This document shows, one piece after another, positions 56,136 to 64,000 of a DNA stretch of 64,000 nucleotides. The translations under genes were made by a program, and so were the position numbers. The stretch covers positions 242,551 through 306,550 of the forward strand of contig NZ_JAJFBP010000001.1 in the NCBI RefSeq assembly GCF_020697055.1, read 5' to 3'. Source of the stretch: Panacagrimonas sp. (GTDB taxonomy: Bacteria; Pseudomonadota; Gammaproteobacteria; Nevskiales; Nevskiaceae). Each line of letters opens with the position of its first letter. Position 1 is the stretch's first letter. The notes under the pieces are model-generated. The model ran no database searches. It was not told the origin of the DNA and saw only the letters and a list, made by a program, of their open reading frames with translations.

Positions 56136-56918
56136 ATGGGCTTCGGAATCGACAACAAGGACTTCCCGGATTCGGGCTGCGCGATCGTCTTCGGTGGCAG
56201 CGGCGGCCTGGGCCAGGCCTGCGCGGGCCTGATGGCCGAGCGCGGCTGCGACATCGTCGTGACCTACCGGTCGCGTGCCGAGGAGGCCAATGCGCTGGTC
56301 GAGAAAATCCGCGGGCTCGGGCGCAAGGCCGAGGCGGTGGCCTGCGACGTCACCAACCGCGAACAGGTGGAGGCGGCGTTCGCCCACGCGGTGAAGCGCT
56401 TCGGCCGCGTGCACACCGTGGTGTCCGCCGGCGGCCTGGTGTTCGACACCGGACCGCTGGTCGACTTCAAGCAGAGCGCGTTTCGTGGCGTGATCGAGAC
56501 CGACGTGATCGGCTTCTTCAACATCGCGCAGGCCGGCATCCCGGTGCTGCGCGAAGGCAAGGGCGGCTCGTTCGTCGCGCTGATCACCTGCGCCACCAAG
56601 CGCACCGTGCCGCTCGATGCGCTGTCGGCGACGCCCAAGGCCGCGGTGCAGATGCTGGTACGTCACATCGCGACCGAGGAGGCGCGCAACGGCATCCGTG
56701 CCAACTGCGTCGGCCCTGGCGTGATCGACGGCGGCATGGTGATCCCGATGATGCAGACCGAGACCAAGAAGCTGCTCGACATGGCGGTCGAATACACGCC
56801 ATTGGGACGGCTCGGCGAATGCGCCGAGATCGCCGAGGCGGTCGCGTTCCTCGCGTCGTCGAAAGCCGCCTACGTCACGGGACAGTCGCTGATGGTCGAC
56901 GGAGGGCTGTCGGCCTGA
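56136..56918 (+). CDS. SDR-fold protein lacking the catalytic tyrosine
   Basis: A 260-residue Rossmann protein with an SDR frame: cofactor loop VFGGSGGLGQA, the acidic DVTNREQ, and the C-terminal TGQSLMVDGG. The active site is altered. At the Tyr-x-x-x-Lys position the sequence is SATPK (Ser164, Lys168), and the usual Ser is Thr151 (ALITCATKR). It also lacks the spaced Tyr of FabI-type reductases. Thus it may use another acid/base, or be non-catalytic and partner the SDR before it. The ribosome binding site AGGAGA lies at 56125-56130. It is the third gene of the synthetase operon. Confidence 0.87.
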   Translation: MGFGIDNKDFPDSGCAIVFGGSGGLGQACAGLMAERGCDIVVTYRSRAEEANALVEKIRGLGRKAEAVACDVTNREQVEAAFAHAVKRFGRVHTVVSAGGLVFDTGPLVDFKQSAFRGVIETDVIGFFNIAQAGIPVLREGKGGSFVALITCATKRTVPLDALSATPKAAVQMLVRHIATEEARNGIRANCVGPGVIDGGMVIPMMQTETKKLLDMAVEYTPLGRLGECAEIAEAVAFLASSKAAYVTGQSLMVDGGLSA

Positions 56919-56960
56919 TCCGGCGTGGTCGCCTCAAGAGGTCGTTCGCTTCTTCGTCGC

Positions 56961-57644
56961 TCAGGCCGCCGCCGCCGCCCGCACGCGGATCGCGAAATGC
57001 TTCGGCAACCGCGGCGCCAGGTTTCGCATCCGGGCGGTCAGCGCGTTGCGCTGGCGTTCGTTGGTGGCCACCGCCAGCAGCTGCACCAGCGTTCCGTAGA
57101 GGACCTGCGACGGGAACTGCACGTCGTCGAGCTCGGACTTGCACCACTGGTCGAGCGCGCCGACGTAGTTGATCACCAGCAGCCGTCCGATCTGCTCGAT
57201 CGGCACCGCCAGCGGCTGCGGCGCGGCGGTGGCCAGCGGCGCCAGCGCCTGCTTCCAGTACGTCAGGCAGCGCTCCATGAACGCGGGACGATGCACCGGG
57301 TCCTGCACGCCGAGCAGGAATCCATACAACGGGCGGTAGTACTGCGGATCCGCGGCGAACGCGTCGGCGGCGGTCAGCGTCGCCTCGACCACCACTTCGA
57401 CCGGATCGTCGCTGTGCGCGCCGTGCTCGACGTCGTTGAACAGATCGTCGAGCGAGCGGTTCAGCAGCGCGTAGAGAATCGCGCCCTTGGAACCGAACAG
57501 GTTGTAGGGCGTCGGGCCGCTGAGCGCGGCCCGTTCCGCCAACACGGTCATCGGGAAGTCCGTCGCGCCGGTCTGGCGGATCAGCGCTTCGGCCGCGTCC
57601 AGGATCCGGGTGCGACGGTCTTCCTTCTGACCCTCACGCGACAC
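56961..57644 (-). CDS. TetR-family transcriptional regulator
   Basis: A 227-residue regulator with an N-terminal helix-turn-helix (TRILDAAEALIRQTGATDFPMTVLAERAALSGPTPYNLFGSKGAIL) and a helical ligand-binding part. The GTG start at 57644 lies four bases after the AraC stop, giving the usual short N-terminus; frames further upstream are inside the AraC gene. It is co-transcribed with the AraC gene and points toward the synthetase/SDR operon, ending 42 bases from it. Candidate targets are the MFS transporter and the GACCGGTC sites. Confidence 0.9.
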   Translation of the reverse strand: MSREGQKEDRRTRILDAAEALIRQTGATDFPMTVLAERAALSGPTPYNLFGSKGAILYALLNRSLDDLFNDVEHGAHSDDPVEVVVEATLTAADAFAADPQYYRPLYGFLLGVQDPVHRPAFMERCLTYWKQALAPLATAAPQPLAVPIEQIGRLLVINYVGALDQWCKSELDDVQFPSQVLYGTLVQLLAVATNERQRNALTARMRNLAPRLPKHFAIRVRAAAAA

Positions 57645-57648
57645 CGCC

Positions 57649-58464
57649 TCAGGCCTGCTGCGAGATGACCGAGAGCTGGCGGGAGAACGCGAAGATGTCG
57701 CGCGGCGTGAGCCCATAGAACTGCCGGATCGAGTGGCTGAAGTGGGTCGAATCGGCATACCCCGCGCTCAGGGCCACGTCGAGCAGGTTCAGATTGTGCC
57801 CGACCATGCGCATCAGTCCCCGGGCGCGCTTCCAGGCGCGGAAGCGGCGGAACGTGGTGCCGGTCTGCTCGCTGAAAAGGTGGGTGAAGCGCGAGAACGA
57901 CAGGCCCGTGAGCGTGGCGCAATCCTCGGCGGACAGGCGTCCGGCCGGCTGGCTGCACATCCGGTCGATGGCGCGCTGCACGCGCGTATCGAGCGTGCGC
58001 GACGGCAGGCGCTGGCCGAAGAAGCGCAGGTCGAAGTCTTCGCCGCGCGACATCGGACGGGCAAAGCCGTTGCGGATCGACGCCGCGCACAACTCGCGCT
58101 CGGCGGCGCCGCCGATCAGGTTCTGCCGCATCGCCTCGCCGTCGACCGCCTCGGCCTCGACCAGCACCACCGCCATCTCCAGATCCGAGGTCCGCACGCG
58201 ATGCGCGGTGTACGGCGGAACCAGTGCAAAGGTTTGACGCTCCATGGGAGCGCCGTCGATCGATACCTCGAACGGGCTCTGCAACGCCACGTAGAACGTC
58301 CAGGCGCCGAAGCGGCGTTCGCCGGGGCTGCCGAACAAACCGCGATAGGCCAGGCGCGAAGGGGTGATGAGCATCAGTCGGCCGTTGTTCGGAAACGTTG
58401 ATGCGGCCGGTTCGGTGACCACGGAACGCGGCTCCGGGGCCGCGATGTGCATGTCGTTCGCCAC
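57649..58464 (-). CDS. AraC-family transcriptional regulator
   Basis: A 271-residue regulator. An N-terminal cupin-like sensor (WTFYVALQSPFEVSIDGAPM, VPPYTAHRV) is followed by the double helix-turn-helix, with LSAEDCATLTGLSFSRFTHLF and NLLDVALSAGYADSTHFSHSI. The start is GTG 58464, with AAGGAGA six bases upstream (complement 58471-58477). It is the first gene of a two-regulator operon and is divergent from the DHA2 transporter, which it may control. The inducer is unknown. Confidence 0.9.
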   Translation of the reverse strand: MANDMHIAAPEPRSVVTEPAASTFPNNGRLMLITPSRLAYRGLFGSPGERRFGAWTFYVALQSPFEVSIDGAPMERQTFALVPPYTAHRVRTSDLEMAVVLVEAEAVDGEAMRQNLIGGAAERELCAASIRNGFARPMSRGEDFDLRFFGQRLPSRTLDTRVQRAIDRMCSQPAGRLSAEDCATLTGLSFSRFTHLFSEQTGTTFRRFRAWKRARGLMRMVGHNLNLLDVALSAGYADSTHFSHSIRQFYGLTPRDIFAFSRQLSVISQQA

Positions 58465-58514
58465 GATGTTTCTCCTTCCAATGTGATGTGCCGGCGTGGG
58501 CCGCCGGTCTGATG

Positions 58515-58540
58515 GAATGTTTTACTGCACTAAAAGATTC
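58515..58540. promoter_or_regulatory. AT-rich imperfect palindrome in the AraC/MFS divergent region
   Basis: GAATGTTTTA (58515-58524) and TAAAAGATTC (58531-58540) are inverted repeats with 9 of 10 matches around CTGCAC. It is the only AT-rich patch in the 155-base gap and lies about midway between the two starts, so it is a candidate operator or core promoter for both directions. Confidence 0.5.
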
Positions 58541-58619
58541 TCATGATCAGCACCTGTGAGCAACCCTCGCCGAACAAAATCGTCCTACAGGGCATTCGGC
58601 ATGCCGTGATGATCGCCCC

Positions 58620-60071
58620 ATGACGCCCGGATCCGACGCCGCGCCGCCGCTGCGCTGGTCGCGCCTGGTGCCGCTGATCGTGGCCTGCGCGCTGTTCATG
58701 GAGAACCTGGACGCCACGATCATCAGCACCGCACTGCCCGCGATCGCGCGCGATCTGAACGAGGATCCGCTGCACCTGTCGCTGGCGATCACGTCCTACC
58801 TGCTGAGCCTGGCGATCTTCATCCCGCTGTCGGGCTGGCTGGCCGATCGCTACGGCGCGCGCACGGTGTTTCGCAACGCGATCCTGGTGTTCGTGCTCGG
58901 ATCGCTCGGGTGCGCGGCATCGCAGGGGATCGGCGGCCTGGTCGCGGCGCGGGTGCTGCAAGGCCTGGGCGGGGCGATGATGGTTCCGGTCGGACGCCTG
59001 GTGCTGCTGCGCGAAGTGCCCAAGTCCGAACTGGTCGGCGCGATGGCCTTCGTCACGATCCCGGCGCTGATGGCGCCGATCTTCGGCCCGCCGCTGGGCG
59101 GACTGATCGTCACCTACGCGTCGTGGCAATGGATCTTCCTGATCAACCTGCCGGTGGGCGTGCTCGGCTTCGTGCTGGTGTCGCGCTACATCCCCGACGT
59201 GCGCGGTGAGCTGCGTGCGCCGCTGGACCTGGCGGGCTGGTGGCTGCTCGGCGGCGGTCTGGGCGGCGTCGTGTTCGGGCTCGAAAGCCTGGGCAAGCAG
59301 GTCGTCGCACCGCAGGTGACGGCGCTGTGCCTGGGCGGCGGAACGCTGCTGCTCGCGCTGTACTGGCGACACGCACGCGCCGACGACGCACCGCTGTTGC
59401 GACCGAGCCTGCTGGACGTGCCGACGTTCCGCGCCTCGGTCACCGGCGGCAGCCTGTTCCGGCTCGGGGTCGGCGGATCGACGCTGATGCTGCCGATGAT
59501 GCTGCAGATCGGTTACGGGCTCAGCGCGCTGGATTCGGGATTGATCACGTTCTCCGGCGCCGTCGGCGCGCTGGCGATGAAGACGGTGGCGCCGGCCGTC
59601 GCGCGACGCTTCGGCTTTCGCCGGATCCTGGTCCACAACACGCTGCTGAGCGCGGTGACGCTGACGATCTGCGGATGGCTCTCGCCGCACTGGCCTGTCA
59701 CGCTCGCGATGGCGTTTCTCGTGCTCACCGGCTTCCTGCGTTCGCTGCAGTTCACCTGCGTCAACGCCCTGGCGTTCGCCGACATCGCCGAACGCGACAT
59801 GAGCCAGGCCACCAGCGCATCGAGCACCGCGCAGCAGCTGGCGTTGACGGTCGGCGTCGGCGCGGCCTCGCAGCTGCTCAATCTGAGTCTGGCGATGCGC
59901 GGCGCGCAGCAGCTCAGCGCGGTCGACTTCACCTGGGCGTTCGCCGGTCTCGGATTGTTGTCGCTGCTGGCGATGATCTGGTTTCGCGCATTGGCGCCGG
60001 ACGCCGGGCAGACGGTGAGCGGGCATCGGCTGGCACTGGCCAACGCGCCCGCCGCGACCGTCGGCGACTGA
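58620..60071 (+). CDS. MFS transporter, DHA2-type drug/solute exporter
   Basis: A 483-residue membrane protein with about 14 hydrophobic segments, the pattern of the DHA2 (EmrB/QacA) family of proton antiporters. Visible signatures are the helix-1 motif FMENLDATIISTALPAI, motif A GWLADRYGART between helices 2 and 3, and the antiporter motif C in IPALMAPIFGPPLGG. No EmrA-type adaptor is adjacent. It is divergent from tandem AraC and TetR regulators, the usual set-up for an inducible exporter. Confidence 0.93.
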   Translation: MTPGSDAAPPLRWSRLVPLIVACALFMENLDATIISTALPAIARDLNEDPLHLSLAITSYLLSLAIFIPLSGWLADRYGARTVFRNAILVFVLGSLGCAASQGIGGLVAARVLQGLGGAMMVPVGRLVLLREVPKSELVGAMAFVTIPALMAPIFGPPLGGLIVTYASWQWIFLINLPVGVLGFVLVSRYIPDVRGELRAPLDLAGWWLLGGGLGGVVFGLESLGKQVVAPQVTALCLGGGTLLLALYWRHARADDAPLLRPSLLDVPTFRASVTGGSLFRLGVGGSTLMLPMMLQIGYGLSALDSGLITFSGAVGALAMKTVAPAVARRFGFRRILVHNTLLSAVTLTICGWLSPHWPVTLAMAFLVLTGFLRSLQFTCVNALAFADIAERDMSQATSASSTAQQLALTVGVGAASQLLNLSLAMRGAQQLSAVDFTWAFAGLGLLSLLAMIWFRALAPDAGQTVSGHRLALANAPAATVGD

Positions 60072-60098
60072 GCTTCGACCGGTCTTGATGGTCGCGGT

Positions 60099-63000
60099 AT
60101 GCCGGTCCACACTCGGGCTCCTTTGGCCGGGACCCGGACCGTGGCCGATTCGACACGAGCTCACCCGGCACTGCCTCCGCCCGAAACCTGGCCGCACGAC
60201 CTGCGCACCAGCCTGAGCCTGTGCGTTGCGGCCGACCTGCCGGTGGCCATCGCCGAGCAACCCGAGGCGGGCATCGCGCTGGCGTTTCCCGATGGCCGTT
60301 TTCGCTACGCCAACGACCGTTTCTGCGAGATCGTGGGCCGCTCGCGCGAAGCGCTGTCGGCGCTGACCATCGCCGACATCACGCACGCCGAGGACTGGAG
60401 CGGATGCAGCGCGCAGCTCGACCGCCTGCTGCATCACGGCGAGGCCTTCGACGCCGAGAAGCGCTTTTTGCGGCCCGACGGTCGAACGGTGTGGGTGCGC
60501 AACAGCGTCAGCGTGCTGCGCAATGCATCGGGCGAGATCGACAGCCTGTTCTCGTTCGTGTTCGACATCGACGCGCGTCGCGGCATCGAGCACGAGCGCC
60601 GCATGGACCAGCGGCGACAGCAGTTCCTGCTGCAGCTGAGCGACGCGATGCGCCCGCTCACCGAGCCGGCGCGGATCCAGGCCGAGGCCTCACGCATGCT
60701 CGGGGAATTTCTCCAGGTCCATCGCGTGGTCTACGCCGAGGTCGAAGGCGATGACATGGTCGTCGTGCACGACTACGTGCGCGACGTGCCGTCGATGGTG
60801 GGGCGTCATCCGCGCTCGGGCTTCGGTCCGCGCGTGGACCAGGGACTGCGCCGCAGCGGCACCTACGTCACCACCGATCATTTCGCGGACGAGACGATTC
60901 CGCCGGCGGCGCAGCGCGCGCTGCGCGACATCCATTGCGCGGCCTACATCGCCGTGGTGCTGGCGCGCGAACCCGATCTCAACGCGGTGTTCGCGGTGCA
61001 CAGCGCCGCCGCGCGGCAGTGGTCGGGGATCGAGGTTGCGGTGGTCGAGGACGTCGCCGACCGGATCTGGGCGGCGCTCGATCGCGCCCGCGCCGAGACC
61101 GCATTGCGCAAGCGCGAGCGCGAACTGGCGCGCGTGCAGCGCATCGGCGGGGTCGGCGGGTTCGACATCGATATCGTCGGCGGCATGACCGGGCGCCGAT
61201 CGCCCGAGTACCTGAACCTTCACGGCCTGCCGCCTGACGTGATGTCCGAATCGCACGAGGACTGGTTGCGCCGCGTGCATCCCGAGGATCGCGCCCGCGC
61301 CGAACAGACCTTGCGCATGGCACTCGACGGCAGCGGCAACGCCTACGAATCCGAGTACCGCATCGTGCGGCCGCGCGACAACCAGATCCGCTGGCTGTCC
61401 GCCGTGGCCGACATCGAACGCGACGAGCAGGGGCGCGCGGTGCGGCTGATCGGCGCGAACATCGACATCACCGAGCGCAAGCGCGTCGACGCCGAACTCG
61501 AGGAGAGCGAGCGCCGCTTGCGCGGTCTGCTCGAGGGCCTGCCGCAGCTGGTGTGGCGCGCCCAATCGCACGGGCAGTGGACCTGGACGAGCCCGCAGTG
61601 GACGGCCTTCACCGGGCTGAGCACGGCTCGCAGCCGCGAGTCTGGATGGCTCGAGGCGCTCCCGGAAGAGGATCGCGCCGTCGCCCGCGCCGCGTGGCGC
61701 GACGCCGACCGACGTGGCGCGCTGGATTTCCACCACCGCCTGCGCCAGGCGGCGACCGGCCAGACGCGCTGGTTCCACAGCCGCGCGCTGGCGGTGCGCG
61801 ACGCGCAGGGCGTGCTGATCGAATGGCTCGGCACCTCGACCGACGTCGACGAGCAGGTCCGCGCCAGCGAAGCGCTGGCGCGCAGCTCGGAGGAGCTCGA
61901 GCAGCGCGTGGCGCAGCGCACCTCGGATCTGCAGATGGCGCTGGCGACGCTGCGGCGCGAAGGCGAGGAGCGTCGCCGCATGGAGGAGCGCCTGCTGCAG
62001 AGCGAAAAGCTCAAGGCGATCGGCCAGCTCAGCGGCGGCATCGCGCACGACTTCAACAACCTGCTGCAGGTGCTGACGACCGGACTCGAGGTGATGCGAC
62101 GCAACCTCGAGCGCGGCCACGTCGCCGACATGCGCAAGGACATCGAACGGGCGCAGCGCGCCACGCGCCGCGCCGCCGCGCTGACGCAGCGCCTGCTGGC
62201 TTTCGGTCGCCAGCAGCACCTGTCGCCGCGTCCGGTGACGATGGACCAGATCGCGCACGACATCGAGGACATGGTGCGTGGCACCGTCGGTCCCGGCGTG
62301 CAGCTCGATCTGCAGCTGCACGCGTCCAAGTGGCTCGTCGAGTGCGACGTGGGGCAGATGGAGAGCGCGCTGCTGAACCTGTGCGTCAACGCGCGCGACG
62401 CAATGCCCGACGGCGGCTGGCTGACGATCAGCACCGCCGAGCTCACGCTCACGTCGGACGAGGCGCTGCAGATCGCCGACGCCCATCCGGGCCGCTACGC
62501 CTGCATCGCGGTCTCCGACACCGGCATGGGCATGAGCGAAGACCTGCAGGGACGCGTGTTCGAGCCCTTCTTCACGACCAAGCCGCTGGGGCGCGGCACC
62601 GGCCTCGGACTGAGCCAGATCTACGGGTTCGTGCGCCAGTCCGGCGGGCTGGTGCAGCTGCACAGCCGCCTGGGCGAGGGCACCACGGTGCGGCTGCTGC
62701 TGCCGTTTCATTCGCACGTCAGCGACGAGGACGAAGGTGACGACGACAGCGGGCGGCGCACGGTGCTGCTGGTCGAGGATGAGCACGACGTGCGCGAGAT
62801 CACCGCCTCGACGCTGCGCGGCTTCGGTTACAAGGTGCTCGAGGCCGGCGACGGACCCACCGCGCTGCGACTGGTGAAGTCCGCATCGCGTGTCGATGCG
62901 CTGGTGTGCGACTACGGGCTGCCCGGCGGCATGAACGGCCAGCAGGTGATCGATGCGATCCACGAACTGCAGCCGTCCGTGGCCACCGTGCTGGCCACCG

Positions 63001-63116
63001 GCTATGCGAGCGGCCTGATCCGGCCCGGCGTCACCGTGCTGCGCAAGCCCTTCGAGATCCAGGATCTGGCCAACAGCATCGAGGCGCAGTTGCAGGGCGG
63101 CGATTCGCGCCCGTGA
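60099..63116 (+). CDS. Hybrid histidine kinase (PAS-GAF-PAS-PAS-HisKA-HATPase-REC)
   Basis: A 1005-residue soluble sensor kinase without membrane helices. Domains in order: PAS (about 45-165), GAF-like (about 180-335), PAS (about 345-470, ending DITERKRVDAELE), PAS (about 475-600), coiled coil, HisKA with the phospho-accepting His650 in GGIAHDFNNLLQV, HATPase (N box LNLCVNARDAMP, G1 VSDTGMGM, FEPFFTTKPLGRGTGLGL) and a C-terminal receiver with Asp938 (VCDYGLPGG) and Lys in LRKPFEI. The receiver has no output domain. A GACCGGTC palindrome (60077-60084) lies just upstream. Its stop overlaps the next gene (GTGA). Confidence 0.93.
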   Translation: MPVHTRAPLAGTRTVADSTRAHPALPPPETWPHDLRTSLSLCVAADLPVAIAEQPEAGIALAFPDGRFRYANDRFCEIVGRSREALSALTIADITHAEDWSGCSAQLDRLLHHGEAFDAEKRFLRPDGRTVWVRNSVSVLRNASGEIDSLFSFVFDIDARRGIEHERRMDQRRQQFLLQLSDAMRPLTEPARIQAEASRMLGEFLQVHRVVYAEVEGDDMVVVHDYVRDVPSMVGRHPRSGFGPRVDQGLRRSGTYVTTDHFADETIPPAAQRALRDIHCAAYIAVVLAREPDLNAVFAVHSAAARQWSGIEVAVVEDVADRIWAALDRARAETALRKRERELARVQRIGGVGGFDIDIVGGMTGRRSPEYLNLHGLPPDVMSESHEDWLRRVHPEDRARAEQTLRMALDGSGNAYESEYRIVRPRDNQIRWLSAVADIERDEQGRAVRLIGANIDITERKRVDAELEESERRLRGLLEGLPQLVWRAQSHGQWTWTSPQWTAFTGLSTARSRESGWLEALPEEDRAVARAAWRDADRRGALDFHHRLRQAATGQTRWFHSRALAVRDAQGVLIEWLGTSTDVDEQVRASEALARSSEELEQRVAQRTSDLQMALATLRREGEERRRMEERLLQSEKLKAIGQLSGGIAHDFNNLLQVLTTGLEVMRRNLERGHVADMRKDIERAQRATRRAAALTQRLLAFGRQQHLSPRPVTMDQIAHDIEDMVRGTVGPGVQLDLQLHASKWLVECDVGQMESALLNLCVNARDAMPDGGWLTISTAELTLTSDEALQIADAHPGRYACIAVSDTGMGMSEDLQGRVFEPFFTTKPLGRGTGLGLSQIYGFVRQSGGLVQLHSRLGEGTTVRLLLPFHSHVSDEDEGDDDSGRRTVLLVEDEHDVREITASTLRGFGYKVLEAGDGPTALRLVKSASRVDALVCDYGLPGGMNGQQVIDAIHELQPSVATVLATGYASGLIRPGVTVLRKPFEIQDLANSIEAQLQGGDSRP

Positions 63117-63895
63117 TCCGCGTCGCGGGGTCGATGCTCTGCGTCGTCGGCGTGCTGCTGTTCGCCGCCGCGTCGTGCAACGACACGCGCGACTGCGCCG
63201 CATGTCCCGAGATGGTGGCCGTGCCCGGCGGAAGTTTTTCGATGGGCAGCCCGCCCGGCGATCGGCAGGCCACCGAGCAACCGGTGCACGACGTCTCGGT
63301 GCGCCCGTTCTCGATGAGCCGCTACGAGATCCGCTTCGACGAGTGGGACGCCTGCGTGAAGGATCGCGGCTGCAACGGCAAGGACGCCATCGACCAGGAC
63401 TGGGGCCGCGGCGCGATGCCGGCGTTCAACGTGGACTGGAACGATGCGCAGGCGTACGTGCGCTGGCTCAGCCGCAAGTCCGGCAAGCGCTATCGGCTGC
63501 CGACCGAGGCCGAGTGGGAATACGCCGCACGGGCGGGCAGCCGCGAACGCTATTCCTGGGGCAGCGAGATGCAGCGCGGTCACGCCGTCTGCTTCAGCGA
63601 ATGCGGGCCCGAGGCCGATCAGCCGTCCAGGGTCGGCACGACGACGGCCAACGCGTTCGGGCTGCACGACCTGCACGGAAATCTCTGGGAGTGGGTGCAG
63701 GACTGCTGGCACGCGACCTACGACGGCGCGCCGCGCGACGGCTCCGCGTGGGAGCAGGCCGGATGCACCCAGCGCACGATCCGCGGCGGTAGCTGGAACT
63801 GCACCTCGTTCGACGTACGCAGCACGGTGCGCGGCGGCATGCCGCACAGCATCCGCTACAACACCGTGGGAATCCGCGTGGTGCGCGACGATTGA
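63113..63895 (+). CDS. Formylglycine-generating-enzyme-like (SUMF1 family) lipoprotein
   Basis: A 260-residue exported protein. The GTG start overlaps the kinase stop. The signal ends in a lipobox (FAAASC), so it is probably a lipoprotein. The mature part is the FGE-sulfatase domain: MVAVPGGSFSMGSPPGD, YRLPTEAEWEYAARAG, GLHDLHGNLWEWVQDCW and TIRGGSWNCTSFDVRSTVRGG. Of the two active-site cysteines of true formylglycine-generating enzymes only the first is kept (Cys230); the second position is Val235. No sulfatase gene is nearby. A binding or signalling role next to the sensor kinase is more likely than sulfatase maturation. Confidence 0.85.
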   Translation: MIRVAGSMLCVVGVLLFAAASCNDTRDCAACPEMVAVPGGSFSMGSPPGDRQATEQPVHDVSVRPFSMSRYEIRFDEWDACVKDRGCNGKDAIDQDWGRGAMPAFNVDWNDAQAYVRWLSRKSGKRYRLPTEAEWEYAARAGSRERYSWGSEMQRGHAVCFSECGPEADQPSRVGTTTANAFGLHDLHGNLWEWVQDCWHATYDGAPRDGSAWEQAGCTQRTIRGGSWNCTSFDVRSTVRGGMPHSIRYNTVGIRVVRDD

Positions 63896-63916
63896 CGAGC
63901 GTCGGGCACAGACGCG

Positions 63917-64000
63917 CTAGCCGTCGCGCGCGGCGACCTGGGTCTTGAACAACGCCTGTTTGACGCGCCGATAGGCCGCCGGATCGGGCTCGGCCAGCTG
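63917..64000 (-). CDS. C-terminal end of an unidentified gene, cut by the window edge
   Basis: On the minus strand a frame enters from the window end and stops at TAG (complement of 63917-63919). The 27 residues seen end in AYRRVKQALFKTQVAARDG. The frame is open and its codon use fits the neighbours, but the piece is too short to name; a helical C-terminus such as that of a crotonase-type enzyme is only a guess. It converges on the FGE-like gene. Confidence 0.45.
   Translation of the reverse strand, partial: QLAEPDPAAYRRVKQALFKTQVAARDG

Overview
The window is high-GC DNA (about two-thirds G+C by eye) with dense, mostly plus-strand operons and many 4-base start/stop overlaps (ATGA, GTGA). The housekeeping blocks point to Gammaproteobacteria, probably near Xanthomonadales/Nevskiales: cytochrome c maturation (ccmFGHI), galU, sucAB, lpdA, and the run yebC-ruvC-ruvA-ruvB-ybgC-tolQRAB-pal-cpoB-queE-queC next to tRNA-Lys. 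The genus cannot be fixed from the sequence alone.

Layout. 1-3.5 kb: the end of a System I cytochrome c maturation operon. 3.5-9.3 kb: a MaoC-type protein, then a MarR regulator directly upstream of and overlapping a two-gene RND efflux operon, with a perfect 10-bp-arm palindrome in front of marR. 9.4-14.6 kb: galU, sucA, sucB. 14.6-19.6 kb: an accessory block (cytochrome P450, AraC regulator, Tat-exported FAD oxidase, predicted metal-dependent hydrolase) that separates sucAB from lpdA. 19.7-32.2 kb: lpdA, a YfaZ-like outer-membrane protein, the RuvABC resolvasome, the Tol-Pal envelope system, queuosine synthesis and tRNA-Lys(TTT). A long composite hairpin and a seven-residue leader peptide lie between ruvA and ruvB.

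32.3-42 kb is a catabolic cluster: two acyl-CoA dehydrogenases, two flavin monooxygenases of the Baeyer-Villiger type, a MalT/LAL-type LuxR regulator and a PaaG-like crotonase. It looks built to oxidise a cyclic or branched ketone and pass the product to beta-oxidation. The first monooxygenase lacks the fingerprint histidine that the second one keeps. 42.1-47.1 kb is a phenylalanine/tyrosine operon (Lrp regulator; HPPD, VOC enzyme, FAH-family hydrolase, double-length aromatic amino acid hydroxylase) with no homogentisate dioxygenase in the window.

47-64 kb holds an SDR, a DUF3943 outer-membrane-like protein, a GGDEF protein, pyruvate kinase, an MDR-type dehydrogenase and an EthD-domain protein divergent from an acyl-CoA synthetase/SDR/SDR operon. 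The second of these SDRs lacks the catalytic tyrosine. Next come tandem AraC and TetR regulators divergent from a DHA2-type MFS transporter, then a hybrid histidine kinase translationally coupled to a formylglycine-generating-enzyme-like lipoprotein. The last 84 bases are the 3' end of a minus-strand gene. No insertion sequence, prophage or CRISPR array was seen. The small repeats found are inverted-repeat intergenic elements. No stretch above about 300 bases lacks a gene.
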